Origin: Tillus elongatus
Taxonomy: Eukaryota; Arthropoda; Insecta; Coleoptera; Cleridae
Assembly: GCA_964006375.1 (NCBI GenBank)
Contig: OZ023265.1
Span: 115,127,358 to 115,191,357 of the forward strand
Direction of reading: 5' to 3'
DNA: 64,000 bases
Shown here: piece by piece, positions 23,653-34,769 of the stretch
Layout of the letters: each line of letters begins with the position of its first letter
Numbering within the stretch: the first letter of the stretch is position 1
Position numbers and translations under genes: made by a program
The notes under the pieces: model-generated
The model's database searches: none
Told to the model about the DNA's origin: nothing
Seen by the model: the letters and a program-made list of their open reading frames with translations, nothing else

Positions 23653-23655
<3 letters not shown>

Positions 23656-24000
23656 TTATTTTGTCTATAATGGTACAATGTGTTGTACAAAATAACAAAG
23701 CGAAAAAGGCATTGATTATTAAGGAATCGTGGGTGCAATTAAGAAGTTGCAAATAGACTTTTATGATATGTACGAGAGAGTCGCCACCATGTGCGTAACT
23801 TGATATTATGCTGTATCGAAACCCCTAATAAACACAAAGTGTTATACGTTAAGGCTGTGTATTAACAAACAGCGAGTTTCAACTCGCCGCCCCTGTTAAT
23901 TCATTCCCTAATACAGGGAGCGATGTATGTAACGCTAGGTGTTATTATTATTTATTTATTGGTAAAAAGTCATACGGCATGCCTAAACAATAGTTCTGCA

Positions 24001-24065
24001 ACTCATTAGAAACACATACCGGTTTTGCTCATGTTAGAACCCGTCAGTGTGCTCTATTAATGACA
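24001..24065 (-). ncRNA. Hammerhead ribozyme motif, degenerate
   Basis: On the minus strand the order is CACA, CUGACGG, a stem II of four pairs (GUUC/GAGC), AAAACCGGUA and UGUG. Stem I pairs CACA with UGUG, and further out UCAUUA with UAAUGA. Relative to the active core, A9 is G and G12 is A, so it should not cleave. The palindromic ACCGGU stem III is retained. Confidence 0.6.
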
Positions 24066-24193
24066 ATCAAAACTTAGTGCTGTCCAGACAACATACTAAC
24101 TACTTGTCATTACGCAACCCACGGCGACACTGTCCTATCTCAATGTTTTCTGGGGGCGGCTACCCTCAAATCACTTTCTTTGGATGTGCTTTT

Positions 24194-24262
24194 ATTATCA
24201 TTGGTATATCACACTGAGGAGCTCTAATGAGAGCGGAACCGGTTTGTGTTACTAATGAAGGT
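24194..24262 (+). ncRNA. Hammerhead ribozyme motif, near-intact core
   Basis: The core reads CUGAGGA (24214-24220), stem II GCUCU-AAUG-AGAGC (24221-24234), GGAA, then ACCGGU and U at the cleavage position (24244). Stem I pairs CACA (24210-24213) with UGUG (24245-24248) and, after an internal loop, UCAUUGGU (24198-24205) with ACUAAUGA (24251-24258). The one serious defect is G at position 13 (GGAA instead of GAAA), which should abolish or greatly slow cleavage. Confidence 0.8.
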
Positions 24263-24340
24263 CACAATACATCCACTCTTGCAATTGGACATTGAAGCTT
24301 TGAAACAGATAAATGTTTTCCCATCCTCAAGTCAAAGAAT

Positions 24341-25430
24341 TAGTGATCACTGTTACACCTAAATGCAAACATTATTAGCAGATCCGTAATTTACCGTGAA
24401 TTCGATAATGTTTCATAATATTATACTCGTATAGATTGTTATTTTTTTCCCGACAAATTACCGTCTTTCTGCCCTAATTGTTGTGGTAAGGGCAGATGTA
24501 TATTCTACCATACTGCATACCAACAAAGATCACGTCAACACCCAGGTGTTATTCTTTGTAAGTAAATGAGGCGGTTTTATCCCCATTGATTTCGATTTAA
24601 CACACGCTATAGCCGATATAGTGGAGCGTGTGCCCCACAACAGATGCTAATGTAAATTTGATGGATGACTGAGTTTTTGTTGCCCCTATGTCTCCGTTTA
24701 TTTACACTCAAGTAAATTGTTTGACCTAATGTATTTTCTCGCTGGAGAATGTTTTTACTGAAATTAGTTTCATTGTTGCATATTTCTTTGTATGTAAACC
24801 GAAAAGTCGTTTAAAATGTGTCATTCTCGCAAAGTATAGAAATCTGTATTTCTCTGAATTTTGAAAACCGTAAAAAAATGTGGTTGAGGAAAGTGACATA
24901 AATTTCTCTTTCATATTTTTTGCACTCATATACCTTTAAATGATTAGGCTGCCATATCATATGAGCTAATTTGCCCATAACGGACCTATAATTATGATGT
25001 AATTATATTGTTTTTAGACGTGGGTCATAACGCATTATTGTCTTATATGTAGGTTAGGTTAGGTTTAAATGTGAGTGGGCCAAGATTACTCTAAAAATTG
25101 TTATAATTTAATTAAATAGGTAAACCTAGTAGATAACTAAATTTACTAACAGAACTCAATAAAAAGCAGATTAATGATTTACGAAGTCGCCTTTGAAAGT
25201 TGTTTGATGTTTAAACGTAAGTCAACTGAAAAACAACAGAAGAAAGGTTGCTATGGATATAACACTATGGCGACATCTTAAATGTCACCTGACCATCTAA
25301 TTCTAAATTATATAATTGGAAAAGGCTGTGCGCGCGAAGCGCGTTATGCTAGCAAATTTCCATGTTTTGTAATACATAACGTCACTTGTATTAACTACTA
25401 AGCTGCCTAAACATATTTAGATAAAACTTA
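24341..25430. other. No gene seen
   Basis: AT-rich sequence. A short run of TAGGT units at about 25049-25066 resembles the insect telomere repeat but is too short to matter. Confidence 0.45.
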
Positions 25431-25431
25431 G

Positions 25432-26122
<691 letters not shown>

Positions 26123-27740
26123 ATGTTATACTTTTCTCTACACACACAGGTGTCAGAATTAAGTACCTGAGTGTTATAAACAATTTACTACAAATTAGCA
26201 TCAGATTTTTTTGTCTCCGATCAATGTCACTCATGTGACATTCTATTGATTAGAAACACTAATATCAACAATTAGATCATTTAACATATCCATATTTGTT
26301 TATTCTATTCAACTTTTAGTGTATTTCTAATAATCATTAATATCATTACAGACATTTTGCAAATTATGTTAAATTCAGTTCTGGAAAAACTGAACCATGG
26401 AGCATTGCATTTGTAGGTTAACGGAAATATAAGTTGAATTTCGTGAAAATAAATTGACAAGTTTTAAAGATACAGCACTTTCGCGATGACGAGTTGCAAT
26501 TTCCATGACAAAACTAGAATTTTGGAATTGGTCAACGAATTTAGCGTACGGAAACAATAATTTGTCAGTGTAATGAAAAAACCGGAGTCCCTAAGTGGCG
26601 TAGAAGTTTTGAAAACCATGTTGTACACACAATATATATAATATAGTATATTATGAAACCTATGTCTAACGTGGGGTTCAAATGCTCTAGTTCGGCCCTA
26701 TTTTAAGAAATTTTTGAAGATTTAAGGGTCGTTACCTTTCTATATATCATAAAGAAAATTTGCTAAAATTGACATCACAACGTCAAAATTATTTCGTTTT
26801 ATTTATTTGTTAAATTTTACATGTATATTAACATTAACATAAATTACAATGTTGTCCTTGTTTTATGCCGTTGATGAGGGCGGCAAATAAGCTGAATTGG
26901 AGGATTATATTCTTGTAAGGAACCCAGATCTGTTTCGAATCCTCTTAGCTATTTCAGTTTTATTCTCTACGGAGTCCTCAGTATACATTTCTGCCACGGT
27001 GCAAGACTTTCATTTACCTAGTCGTAAGTTTCCTACCAGCATTGGCCTGTACATCAACTAACGAACGTCTTACACCATGGTCGGTATACAAACCAAAATC
27101 CGGTAAATTTAACAAGGCAATGGGCCACAATAGTGTAACGTTGTTTTCGAGGCAGAAATTTCAAACTGGGTTGATAGGGCAAGAGAATTTATATCACGCA
27201 CCATGCATTTTTTATGGGCGAACGAAATGGTTACTTTTCAATCTCCTGTTACAATACTTTCATGGAATTTCTTAACTATGAGTATGAGTTGACCAATACC
27301 ATAATCTATGGAGATTTTATTATCATCTGAGAGGAAGGAAGAATGAACCAGCTTTTTCAATGAGAAAATGAAGAAGTAATCGTGTCCCGCATTTTAGTAC
27401 GTCTTGGCTTAACTCGTACCTTTATTCCTCCACTGTTAGTTTCACATGCAAGGTCGTTCCATGCAAAGTCAGCAGCATTTTCAAATATGAATATATGTTT
27501 TTTGATTAGCAACTCTAGTTTTTTACGATCCAGGAGATCTCACTTCCAGGCATTGAATGAAAAATTGATAATGTAAAACAGAAAGAGAAAAAGTTATTAT
27601 CTAAGGTAAATTAACATCTAATCATAAATTTGGCAACACGAATTAAAGGCACCTTTAAGGAGGGTTATTTAAAATCTTGAAACATCTTCGGTGCAGTTTT
27701 TTTTACTGCCCTTTCACTAATAGAGAGGTATCGACGGTGA
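26123..27740. other. No assignable gene
   Basis: No full gene. Between 26870 and 27280 the minus strand gives protein-like stretches (for example AEMYTEDSVENKTEIAKRIR and LLWPIALLNLPDFGLYTDHG) broken by stops, which suggests an old retroelement. I cannot name the family. Confidence 0.3.
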
Positions 27741-27741
27741 G

Positions 27742-27813
27742 ACTTTCGGAAAATTTCTTCAAATGAGCACGAATCAGGGCCACTGGAACCCATATCCAAA
27801 ATCAGTGAAAATG

Positions 27814-27893
<80 letters not shown>

Positions 27894-28015
27894 GTATCCA
27901 ACAGCAGATAACTCAAAAGATACTTCACTGATTTGGGCCAAATTTGAGATTTACCTTTATTTTGTTAATGGCTTGGATGAGTTCGTTCATCAGATCTTGA
28001 CGCCATATTTTTCAT
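27742..28015 (+). mobile_element. HINE-like fragment with (TA)n core
   Basis: AATTTCTTCAAATGAGCACGAATCAGGGCC, CCCATATCCAAAATCAG, (TA)n at 27815-27877, (TG)n to about 27896, AGATAACTCAAAAGATA, TGGCTTGGATGAGTTCGTT. The end halves are missing. Confidence 0.75.
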
Positions 28016-28289
28016 AACAAAAAATTACAAAATAATTTTTTTAACGCAATATCTCCCAAATTGTTTAAGTAATTAAAACGAAAATTTACAGCTTAAAATA
28101 ACATAGACAGGCGTGGCGGTGTATCAATTTTCAAGTATTTTGATTAAAGAAAAATAAAGGTATTTAAATTAATATTAAAATAATCGTCGACATCACATCA
28201 GATTCTGTAATGCAAAATCTACAATGTTAGACAAAGACAGATTACGTTACCTGTACTGCTATGCTACTTAAATAAATCGTGGACAGAAA

Positions 28290-28480
28290 CAAATGGAGGT
28301 GACATTATTACAACATGTCAGCATGTAGAACATTGAAGACAAGTACGACAGCAACGCCATCTCGGTGCGGAACCAGGTATGTTGTCACAGCAGCTCTAGT
28401 TAGCACAACATGTTATAGGTGGAGACGTGTACAACGTTTGACATTTTACAACTGACTTTTAGTTAACCTAACATATTTAA
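28290..28480 (+). mobile_element. Fragment of the hammerhead-bearing repeat, without ribozyme
   Basis: Contains CAACGCCATCTCGGTGCGGAACCAGGTATGTTGTCACAGCAGCTC and TTAGCACAACATGTTATAGG, matching in order the left arm of the copy at 58330-58416 and the segment after it. No hammerhead core is found downstream. Confidence 0.55.
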
Positions 28481-29090
28481 AACAAGGATATAAATATTGA
28501 AAATAAATATTGGACGATGGTTATAAATGAAAATTGTGATGTAATGACTTGAAACAATACAATTTGGCATAAAATATAAAATCTGTATATCAGTAAATCA
28601 TATTCTAGGAGCAGTGTTAACACTTGGTTTTTAATGTTTCTTACTTGAGCCACGGCAGGGCCCCTTAAAAATTATTATTATTATTGTATAACCCGGGGGA
28701 ATAACTAATGCATTATGTAGTAATAGCAACCATATCGGCATTTTTATAGTTTGTTTCGTGGGTTCGTTGTGTTAAATTTAGTACCACGGGCGTCAATGTT
28801 CTTTGCAAGTATCAAGACCTGGTAGTCCAGTGTAGTCTTGGACAAAAGCTAGGTTCATACACTCGCGAATTGCGAAATCGCTGCGAAACGTATTCTTATT
28901 GGTTTATGTAAAATAATATCGTAAAACTGTTTTTTTTTATAGATTTTATAAATGTGTTTGACAAATTTTTGTGTGCATACAGTTAGAAGTGATTTTGAAT
29001 TAAACTTATGGCTCTTAACACACGACCAAATGTCTTCTCTACTCTTAGGTTTGTGTATCCCAGATGTTAATTAAGGGCCACCCTTTATTA
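28481..29090. other. No gene seen
   Basis: AT-rich flank of the pogo element, containing nothing recognisable. Confidence 0.4.
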
Positions 29091-29099
29091 TAAGGTAAG

Positions 29100-29320
29100 T
29101 AACCTAAATATGGGCACCCCTAAGCATTATATCAATTAATAACTTTATCGATTAAGATTAAGCCAAAGAAAAAAAATGGTTTGCTCTTTAGGTCAGAACG
29201 AATACAAAATCATACACAGAATTTGAAAAATATGTCTTTATTCTGAAACAGTCACCCATAAAAAAATTAAATCAAGTGCCCATATTAGGAGCATCAAGTT
29301 CTAATTATGGGCACCCTAAA
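29100..29320. promoter_or_regulatory. Subterminal TATGGGCAC motifs, left end
   Basis: Copies at about 29106-29120 (AAATATGGGCACCCC), 29277-29288 (inverted, GTGCCCATATTA) and 29306-29316 (AATTATGGGCACCC). They are probable transposase binding sites, by analogy with subterminal site clusters in other DNA transposons. Confidence 0.65.
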
Positions 29321-29463
29321 AGAAACTTAAGAGAAATTAAATGATCCAGAAAATATAGTTATTAATAATTCTTATTAATCAAAAGAAAAACTTAAACACT
29401 TGTACATGAACTTGAACATTGTAAAAAAGCTTAAGTTAGATAACGAGTTAGATAACTTAAACT

Positions 29464-31323
29464 TCATTCACTCTCTTCGCATGACGGGCACCTAAAAAAG
29501 GGTATGACATCTTTGGCCATCAGCCCACAGCACTCTTCATGAACCCAAGTCTGGCAAACAGTACACTGCCTCATGTCTTCTTGTTTATCTTCTTTACAAA
29601 GGGGGCAGTACCATGATTCCTTTCGAGGAGTTGCAACGCCACTGCACGTAGCTCTATCTAAATTGGCTGTTTGTTGTTTGGACTGAGGCGCTCTTTTTTT
29701 GGCAATTGATGGTTCCTTTTGACTTAACTTCTTCTCCGCAAACAACCATTTAACAACTTTGACAGCTCGATAGTTTATTGCCTTTTTGGGTGGTGCTTTA
29801 GACTTGGCAGGTAGTTCTGGTGTTTTCAATATTTCAGTAAACGATCTAGACTTGTTAGCCTCCAACTCTTCGTCCGATGATTCACTGGTTTCAGAAGTCG
29901 AAGATTCGGATGGTTGCCATTCATTTTCATCGTCAGAACTGTCGTCATCTGAGACACGTCGAAGCCGTTTTTGTTTTTGACGAGGATTGTTAGTTGAAAC
30001 CCTTGGAGTAGATGTACTGGGACCATCAACCTCTTGTTTTCTTGTTAATTCTGAAGCCATCGTTTGTTGGACAGGATTAGGACTACTAGGAATTGTAGTT
30101 GCAGGGGAATTTGCATTGTTTTGGTTCTCTAGGGGTCTCTCTGACAGTGTTGAAGGTGCAAATGCCGTTTCTGGAATAATCGTCGGGTCAAAAGGGTATA
30201 TACCAGTTGCTCGAAATCCTGCAGACACGTTTGAAGGGGTTGTTGCCTTTGGCCAAACTTTTGAAAATACATTACCAAAACTAGATTTTGTTAATTTTCT
30301 ACCAGGATTAAGACTCCAATACCTCTGCAATTCATCGTCCCAGTGGTATTCAAAAGAACGAAATACCGATTTGTCCATTGGCTGCAATTCATGCGTGCAG
30401 TTACTCGGAAGGCATAACAATGTGATTTCATGAGTGTCTGCAGCCTCAACAATATTTGCATCGAGATGGGATTTTGCTCCATCAAAAATCAGAAGGACTT
30501 TTCCAGGAGGTTTGTATTGTGCAAAATGTGCAATCCATTTAACAAAAGTATCACAAGTCATGCTGCCTTTTGCAGTCATGAATGCTTTGCACCCAGGTGG
30601 TAAATTATCTGAAAATTCAGGTTTATTTCTCTGGCCTTTAAACAAAACAACAGGTGGAATTATCTGACCAATAGCATTTCCACAAGACACAACAGTCACA
30701 TTTTCGGCATGTTCTGGTGCCACAAAGGGTACCCGTTTAATTCCTTTGCGAGTTAAAATTACAGGTTCCTTATGAATTGTTAATTGGCACCCTTTTTCGT
30801 CCATATTAAAAATAAGCTGAGGTTTATCCATAACGTCTAACTCGGCCATCACAGTCCTTAATGTCTTGAAATAATCCTCAACAATAAATCTGTTTAGTTT
30901 TGCAGCTCGTGCTGGATTAACGTTTTGAGATTTTCGGCGAGCAACCTCAGGATGTCTTCTTAAAAATAATTTAAGCCATTTTCTACCAACCATTGAAGAA
31001 TTATGTTTTGTAGGTGGAAAGGGGACGTTGTTTTCGCTGCAGAACGTGTAAACACTTCTTCTTAAAATTTTAGATGTAAGGGGCATTCCTATCTCAGCAA
31101 GTCTAAATATTCGAGAACACAACTCGGTTTCCTGGGCGTCAGTTAAAAAAGATTTTCGACCCAGCCGTTTAACTGTATTACCACTCCAAGCATGGCGTTG
31201 CAAAGTACTTCGTGGAATATTAAAATTAATTGCTGCACGTTTTATCTTCATTCCTCCTTGAATTGCAGCAACTGCTGCTTTGAGGGAGTCAGAACTCCAC
31301 TGAGCTCGCTTTTGTGGAGACAT
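29464..31323 (-). CDS. pogo-superfamily transposase with C-terminal PHD finger (619 aa)
   Basis: Residues about 5-50 form a pipsqueak-like helix-turn-helix (SLKAAVAAIQGGMKIKRAA, RSTLQRH). Residues about 55-135 form a second helix-turn-helix of the CENP-B type. The DDE_1 catalytic domain follows, with D175 (IFNMDEKGC), D281 (LIFDGAKSH) and D317 (HELQPMDKSVF), giving a DD35D triad. Residues about 395-500 are low complexity with an acidic Ser/Asp/Glu block. The last 49 residues are a PHD-type zinc finger: Cys pairs at WYCPLC and QCTVC, His-Cys at WVHEEC, and a final RCPSC. Pogo/Tigger proteins cut and paste DNA at TA. A PHD finger normally reads histone H3 tails, so chromatin targeting is a reasonable inference. 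The frame is full length with no visible damage. The start is the first Met, with a family-typical N-terminus. Confidence 0.93.
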   Translation of the reverse strand: MSPQKRAQWSSDSLKAAVAAIQGGMKIKRAAINFNIPRSTLQRHAWSGNTVKRLGRKSFLTDAQETELCSRIFRLAEIGMPLTSKILRRSVYTFCSENNVPFPPTKHNSSMVGRKWLKLFLRRHPEVARRKSQNVNPARAAKLNRFIVEDYFKTLRTVMAELDVMDKPQLIFNMDEKGCQLTIHKEPVILTRKGIKRVPFVAPEHAENVTVVSCGNAIGQIIPPVVLFKGQRNKPEFSDNLPPGCKAFMTAKGSMTCDTFVKWIAHFAQYKPPGKVLLIFDGAKSHLDANIVEAADTHEITLLCLPSNCTHELQPMDKSVFRSFEYHWDDELQRYWSLNPGRKLTKSSFGNVFSKVWPKATTPSNVSAGFRATGIYPFDPTIIPETAFAPSTLSERPLENQNNANSPATTIPSSPNPVQQTMASELTRKQEVDGPSTSTPRVSTNNPRQKQKRLRRVSDDDSSDDENEWQPSESSTSETSESSDEELEANKSRSFTEILKTPELPAKSKAPPKKAINYRAVKVVKWLFAEKKLSQKEPSIAKKRAPQSKQQTANLDRATCSGVATPRKESWYCPLCKEDKQEDMRQCTVCQTWVHEECCGLMAKDVIPFFRCPSCEESE

Positions 31324-31374
31324 ATTCTGAAAAATAACATCGTGTTAGATAAAACATAACCAAACGTCAGCAAA

Positions 31375-31830
31375 AGGTATGTCCCAAATATGGGCACAGC
31401 ATGTGTTCTAAATATGGGCACTGCCCATATTTGGCAGTCACTCTAGTGCCCATATTTGGGACATGCCATTTTCTACAAGTTTTGAAACACATTTTCATAA
31501 TACGGAAGTAAACCTAAATATCTATTGTACAGTCTCAAAGTACAGTTCCTCAGCTTCAATTTTATATATAGTAACAATTAATTTCGCTACATTTTCTTTA
31601 CAAAATGAAATAAAATCTACTTACCGAAAACTACAACCTCACTTTCCACATTCGACGACTTCTGACTAGAAACACCCGGTGGCGCCCTCTATCGACTAAT
31701 GGCCGAATTTTGATTATGACTGAAGTTGTACGAGATACCTGTAATGCATATGCTGCCATCTTTTATTAAAATTGGTTACAAACAGTATTTATTCACTAGT
31801 GCCCGTATTTGGGGGGGTGCCCATACTTGG
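31375..31830. promoter_or_regulatory. Subterminal TATGGGCAC motifs, right end
   Basis: Copies at about 31386-31395, 31412-31421 with an immediately adjacent inverted copy (GGGCACTGCCCATATTTGG, to 31432), 31450-31461 (inverted), 31799-31810 (one mismatch) and 31817-31828. The head-to-head pair at 31412-31432 is palindromic. All match the left-end motif. Confidence 0.7.
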
Positions 31831-31871
31831 TTAAGGTACCTTACTTACTTATCTTGTGCTTATATATGTTA

Positions 31872-32085
31872 TATAAGCGCAGCCGTGGCCGTGTTGGTAA
31901 GTCCAGTCGAACTTCCCAATTCGGACTCGGTGGATGACGGTTAAGACTCACCGACAGCGGATGATTTTTCAAATCACTTCTGTCGTTGAGTTCGTGCTTA
32001 AGGTGGAGGGTAGGTTAGTTGAGATGAGCACAAAGGGTCAGCATTGGCCTAATTGCCAGTAAGCATCTTACCTTTTTCATATATG
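31872..32085 (+). mobile_element. tRNA-like SINE, second family
   Basis: GCAGCCGTGGCCGTGTTGGTAAG resembles an A-box region, and GGTTAAGACTCACCG at 31939 occupies the B-box position. The rest (AAATCACTTCTGTCGTTGAG, GTGCTTAAGGTGGAGGG, GTCAGCATTGGCCTAATTGCC) is unrelated to the other SINE. It lies 31 bp from the pogo right end. Boundaries are approximate and only one copy is present. Confidence 0.45.
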
Positions 32086-32199
32086 TAATATAAACATAAA
32101 AAAAGAAGGTAAACAGCAAGTGAATTTATTTACTTTAGTTCTGTATTCGATATTATCTGAAAAAGGCATTATAGGCGACGTTGTGGGATGTAATTTCGG

Positions 32200-32665
32200 T
32201 ACATTTACAGTTTACTTCAATTAGGGTTTTAGAATTTTTTTCTCAGAAACATGCTTAGAACCCTCCTTGTATGCACAAGTTATAAGTCTAATTTGTTGCA
32301 AACAACCCCCAAGAAAGTTAAGGGACCAATAATGATAGGAGTGCTGGGCGGGGAGGAAATATGAGCGGAAAATGCTAAAAAAATATTTAGTCGGACTTTG
32401 AAAAGATGCGTTTTTCACATTTTGGAGCAGTACCTCCTTTAAACCCTGTCTACCCCGCACCGCATCCACATTCGCCTAGGTCCAGTAACTTTCTTGGGGT
32501 TTGCTCCCAAGAAATTGTTCTTGTGCTTTATGCTTTGCAGGTAGTTGTATGCATGCACGAGGGGCAGAAGAACTCCCTGTGTTTTTGGGAGAGGCGGAAG
32601 AAGCCCTCTTCGACCTGGAGCTTCGTCTTTCTCTTCTGCATGCATACAATCACACTCAATGGATG
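32200..32665. other. GC-richer island with inverted segments, unassigned
   Basis: Contains CCCCAAGAAAGTTAAGGGACC (about 32308-32328) and its near reverse complement GGTCCAGTAACTTTCTTGGGG (about 32480-32500), plus TGCATGCA-type repeats at 32547 and 32638. The composition differs from its surroundings. Overlapping open frames exist on both strands but show no known domain. Confidence 0.4.
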
Positions 32666-32892
32666 AACCACGGGAATTTTTTTTATGCTCAGATTTCTAG
32701 TGTATTTTTTGTTGAGTATACTTTCTGTTTATCAATTTCTTTGATTGAGTTTTGTATTCAAATTACTGTATAAATATTTATGATAGAGCTCATGTTTTTG
32801 CTTCCCTTTCTTTACCTTATTTTTTACTGTTCCAAAGTAAATAAAGTAATGTTTTATAACTTTAAATATAAGGCTAAATCACTATTGCTCTT

Positions 32893-32930
32893 ATGAAAAT
32901 TCACTACCATAACGCACTTGCTGCATCCCA
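32893..32930 (+). mobile_element. HINE-like 3' end fragment
   Basis: ATGAAAATTCACTACCATAACGCACTTGCTGCATCCC: the subterminal repeat plus the terminal hairpin with one change in the stem. Confidence 0.75.
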
Positions 32931-33244
32931 AACATTTTATATCTTTCTCAGATGCCCAGAGTTTAAGTTATTTTCACCACGCTTGATACATTTCATATCA
33001 TCCTATCAATCAATGATAGGTGAACACGTAATTATTCTGGAAGCTATCTTCTAGTTTATTTTCATCAGTGTTTATTCAGAAAAATGAAAATCCACAAACG
33101 ATTAATATAAACTAAGTAGTATACAAGTGTTAATGATCCACGAACGCAAACCCATGCAATTTTAAGAGGTTAAATGACATTTATGATGTTGGAATATTGG
33201 AATGTCAACCAGTACTCATTGACGTACGTCGCCCGGTTTTGCAT

Positions 33245-33500
33245 TTTTAGCCAATTTTCTTTAAAAAAAATACTATATAGCTGATTAGGACTTTTGTGTT
33301 TTAAACATTTTTTTGATGAGCGCGAACTAGGACCGTTAGAACACATATCCGGGGTCAGATATCTATAATAAAGCTATTGTTACGCAAATTTGGTACGCGG
33401 TCTTATATCATAAAAGCTAAACTATGTACTAAAATCTAAATTTCTAAGTTAAAAGGAAAAAGTCTGGAGCCAGCAAGTGCGTTATGGAAGTGAATTTTCA
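33245..33500 (+). mobile_element. HINE-like composite: 5' part and inverted 3' end
   Basis: A diverged 5' part (AATTTTCTTTAAAAAAAATA, GATGAGCGCGAACTAGGACC, CATATCCGGGGTCAG) is followed by body sequence without a (TA)n core, then by an inverted 3' end (CCAGCAAGTGCGTTATGGAAGTGAATTTTCAT) at about 33471-33503. The inverted end belongs to a different copy. Confidence 0.65.
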
Positions 33501-33554
33501 TAAAAATGTTTTTAATAGCAAATATGTTTGATGCAAGCAGTTTATATATTTTTT

Positions 33555-33710
33555 AGCCAATCTTCGTAGAAAAAATTCGCTTGAAGAGACCGCGACTTTT
33601 GACTTTTCAAAAGATTTTTTTCAAATGAGCGCAAACTAGGCCCCTTAGAACCCATATACGAGGTTAGTTTTAGTTTTTATCTGTTCTCAAATATACAGGG
33701 TGAGGTATTT
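33555..33710 (+). mobile_element. HINE-like 5' end fragment
   Basis: AGCCAATCTTCGTAGAAAAAATTCGCTTGAAGAG, GACTTTTGACTTTTC, CAAATGAGCGCAAACTAGGCCCC, CCCATATACGAGGTTAG. The (TA)n core is replaced by TCTGTTCTCAAATATACAGGG. Confidence 0.65.
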
Positions 33711-34510
33711 CTACGGTAAAGCTCAATATATCCCTTATTATACAAGATAAGAGACAAAGTATACGTTGATTGTATACGTTAATCGTGTGTCTTTAGCTGC
33801 ATCTTATAAAATTATTTTGACGATCACAGGATGGCCCATATGGTGGTTGATGGTGATAAAATTGTTTTTTTTTTTGTTTTTTTTGGAACACATATGTTAT
33901 TTAATTTTTGCATTTTTTTATCGAATTCTAATGCATATTTGTAGGGAAAAAATTGATATCCTTCATCAGTTTTGAGTTACTTCAATTGTTTTCCAACTTT
34001 TCACGTTTTTTGCACATATCAAGAATTAGGATACGAACTAATAGATAGGAGAGTCTTATGAAAGTGACGCACTTAGAGAGGGTTTCGTTTATATTATTCG
34101 TCGAAAAAATAGAGACCCCGTATATTGAGCGCTCTAAAATAGTGACTGAATTTAAAAAAAAATTAAACGGTCGTATTTTTTTTAATTGGTCATTTCTCTA
34201 TTATCCCTACCTACAGACTCCGGTTTTAAAAATATTTTGTGCATTTTTTTTTTCAATCTTAATTACAAATTAGGTAAACAATTTGAATTTTATGTATTCT
34301 TTAGGCAAATTTTTTGTAAAAAAAATAGTTAGTTTTTGCAGAAGTTCTTTTGTCTTTCCGTATAAATCATTGTTTGTAAGATTTGTGTGTTATTTTGGTA
34401 ATAAATCTTTACTAAGTTATGGAAAAAAAATGTTTTCGAATTTTCGTGAAAATTTTCTTGCAACATTTTTTTGGGAGTTTAGTCGGAAAGATTTTTGTGC
34501 ATAATTATAT
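33711..34510. other. No gene seen
   Basis: T-rich sequence. The open frames here are rich in Phe, Ile and Lys because of composition. Confidence 0.4.
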
Positions 34511-34514
34511 CTTG

Positions 34515-34765
34515 CTAGGTGAGTAAATAGCTCCACGGGGTTCGTTGGCCAGGAAAATCGGACCAGGTTTTTCAGGAACATTTTCAAATTATTTTCGGGA
34601 AATTTTTGTAAAATGTTATTTCCTCAAAAATCATTTCATTATTATCTTACTATATAGGTTATACTGGTAACAAAATTTGATACCTGCTTTCATAAAAAAA
34701 AAGACATTTGCTATAAAACATATTTCTATGAAAATTCACTATTATAACGCTTTTGCTGCGATCCT
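34515..34765 (+). mobile_element. HINE-like 3' half
   Basis: GGTTCGTTGGCCAGGAAAATCGGACCAGG, TGGTAACAAAATTTGATACCTGC, ATTTCTATGAAAATTCACTATTATAACGCTTTTGCTGCG. The hairpin loop region is changed (CTTTTGC for CACTTGC). Confidence 0.7.
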
Positions 34766-34769
34766 TTAA

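Larger units (their letters stand above)
23775..24340. mobile_element. Hammerhead-bearing repeat, copy A
   Basis: Shares blocks with the repeat at 58330-58745: AATAAACACAAAGTGTTA, a following segment ending CCCTAATACAGGGAGCGATGTATGTAA, ACAACATACTA..TACTT, and GGCGGC. It carries two hammerhead-like motifs in opposite orientation (24001-24065 minus and 24194-24262 plus). There is no coding capacity. Hammerhead-bearing repeats without genes are known as retrozymes, and hammerheads also occur in the terminal repeats of Penelope-like elements. Either could apply. Confidence 0.65.
29093..31841 (-). mobile_element. Complete pogo-type DNA transposon (2749 bp)
   Basis: The ends read AGGTAAGTAACC at 29093 and, inverted, AGGTACCTTAACC at 31841. 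Each is followed by TATGGGCACCCC and flanked by TA (29091-29092 and 31842-31843), the usual target for this superfamily. The single transposase frame is uninterrupted. Several copies of the motif AAATATGGGCAC lie in the non-coding ends on both sides. The inverted ends are imperfect outside the TATGGGCACCCC block. The exact first base is inferred from the TA flanks. Confidence 0.85.

Noticed and set aside
25049..25066. TAGGTTAGGTTAGG, similar to the insect telomere repeat
   Set aside because: Only about three units, easily chance in this composition.
33766..34504. Phe/Ile-rich open frames resembling membrane proteins
   Set aside because: The hydrophobicity follows from T-rich DNA. Frames are short, lie between repeat fragments and have no conserved motif.
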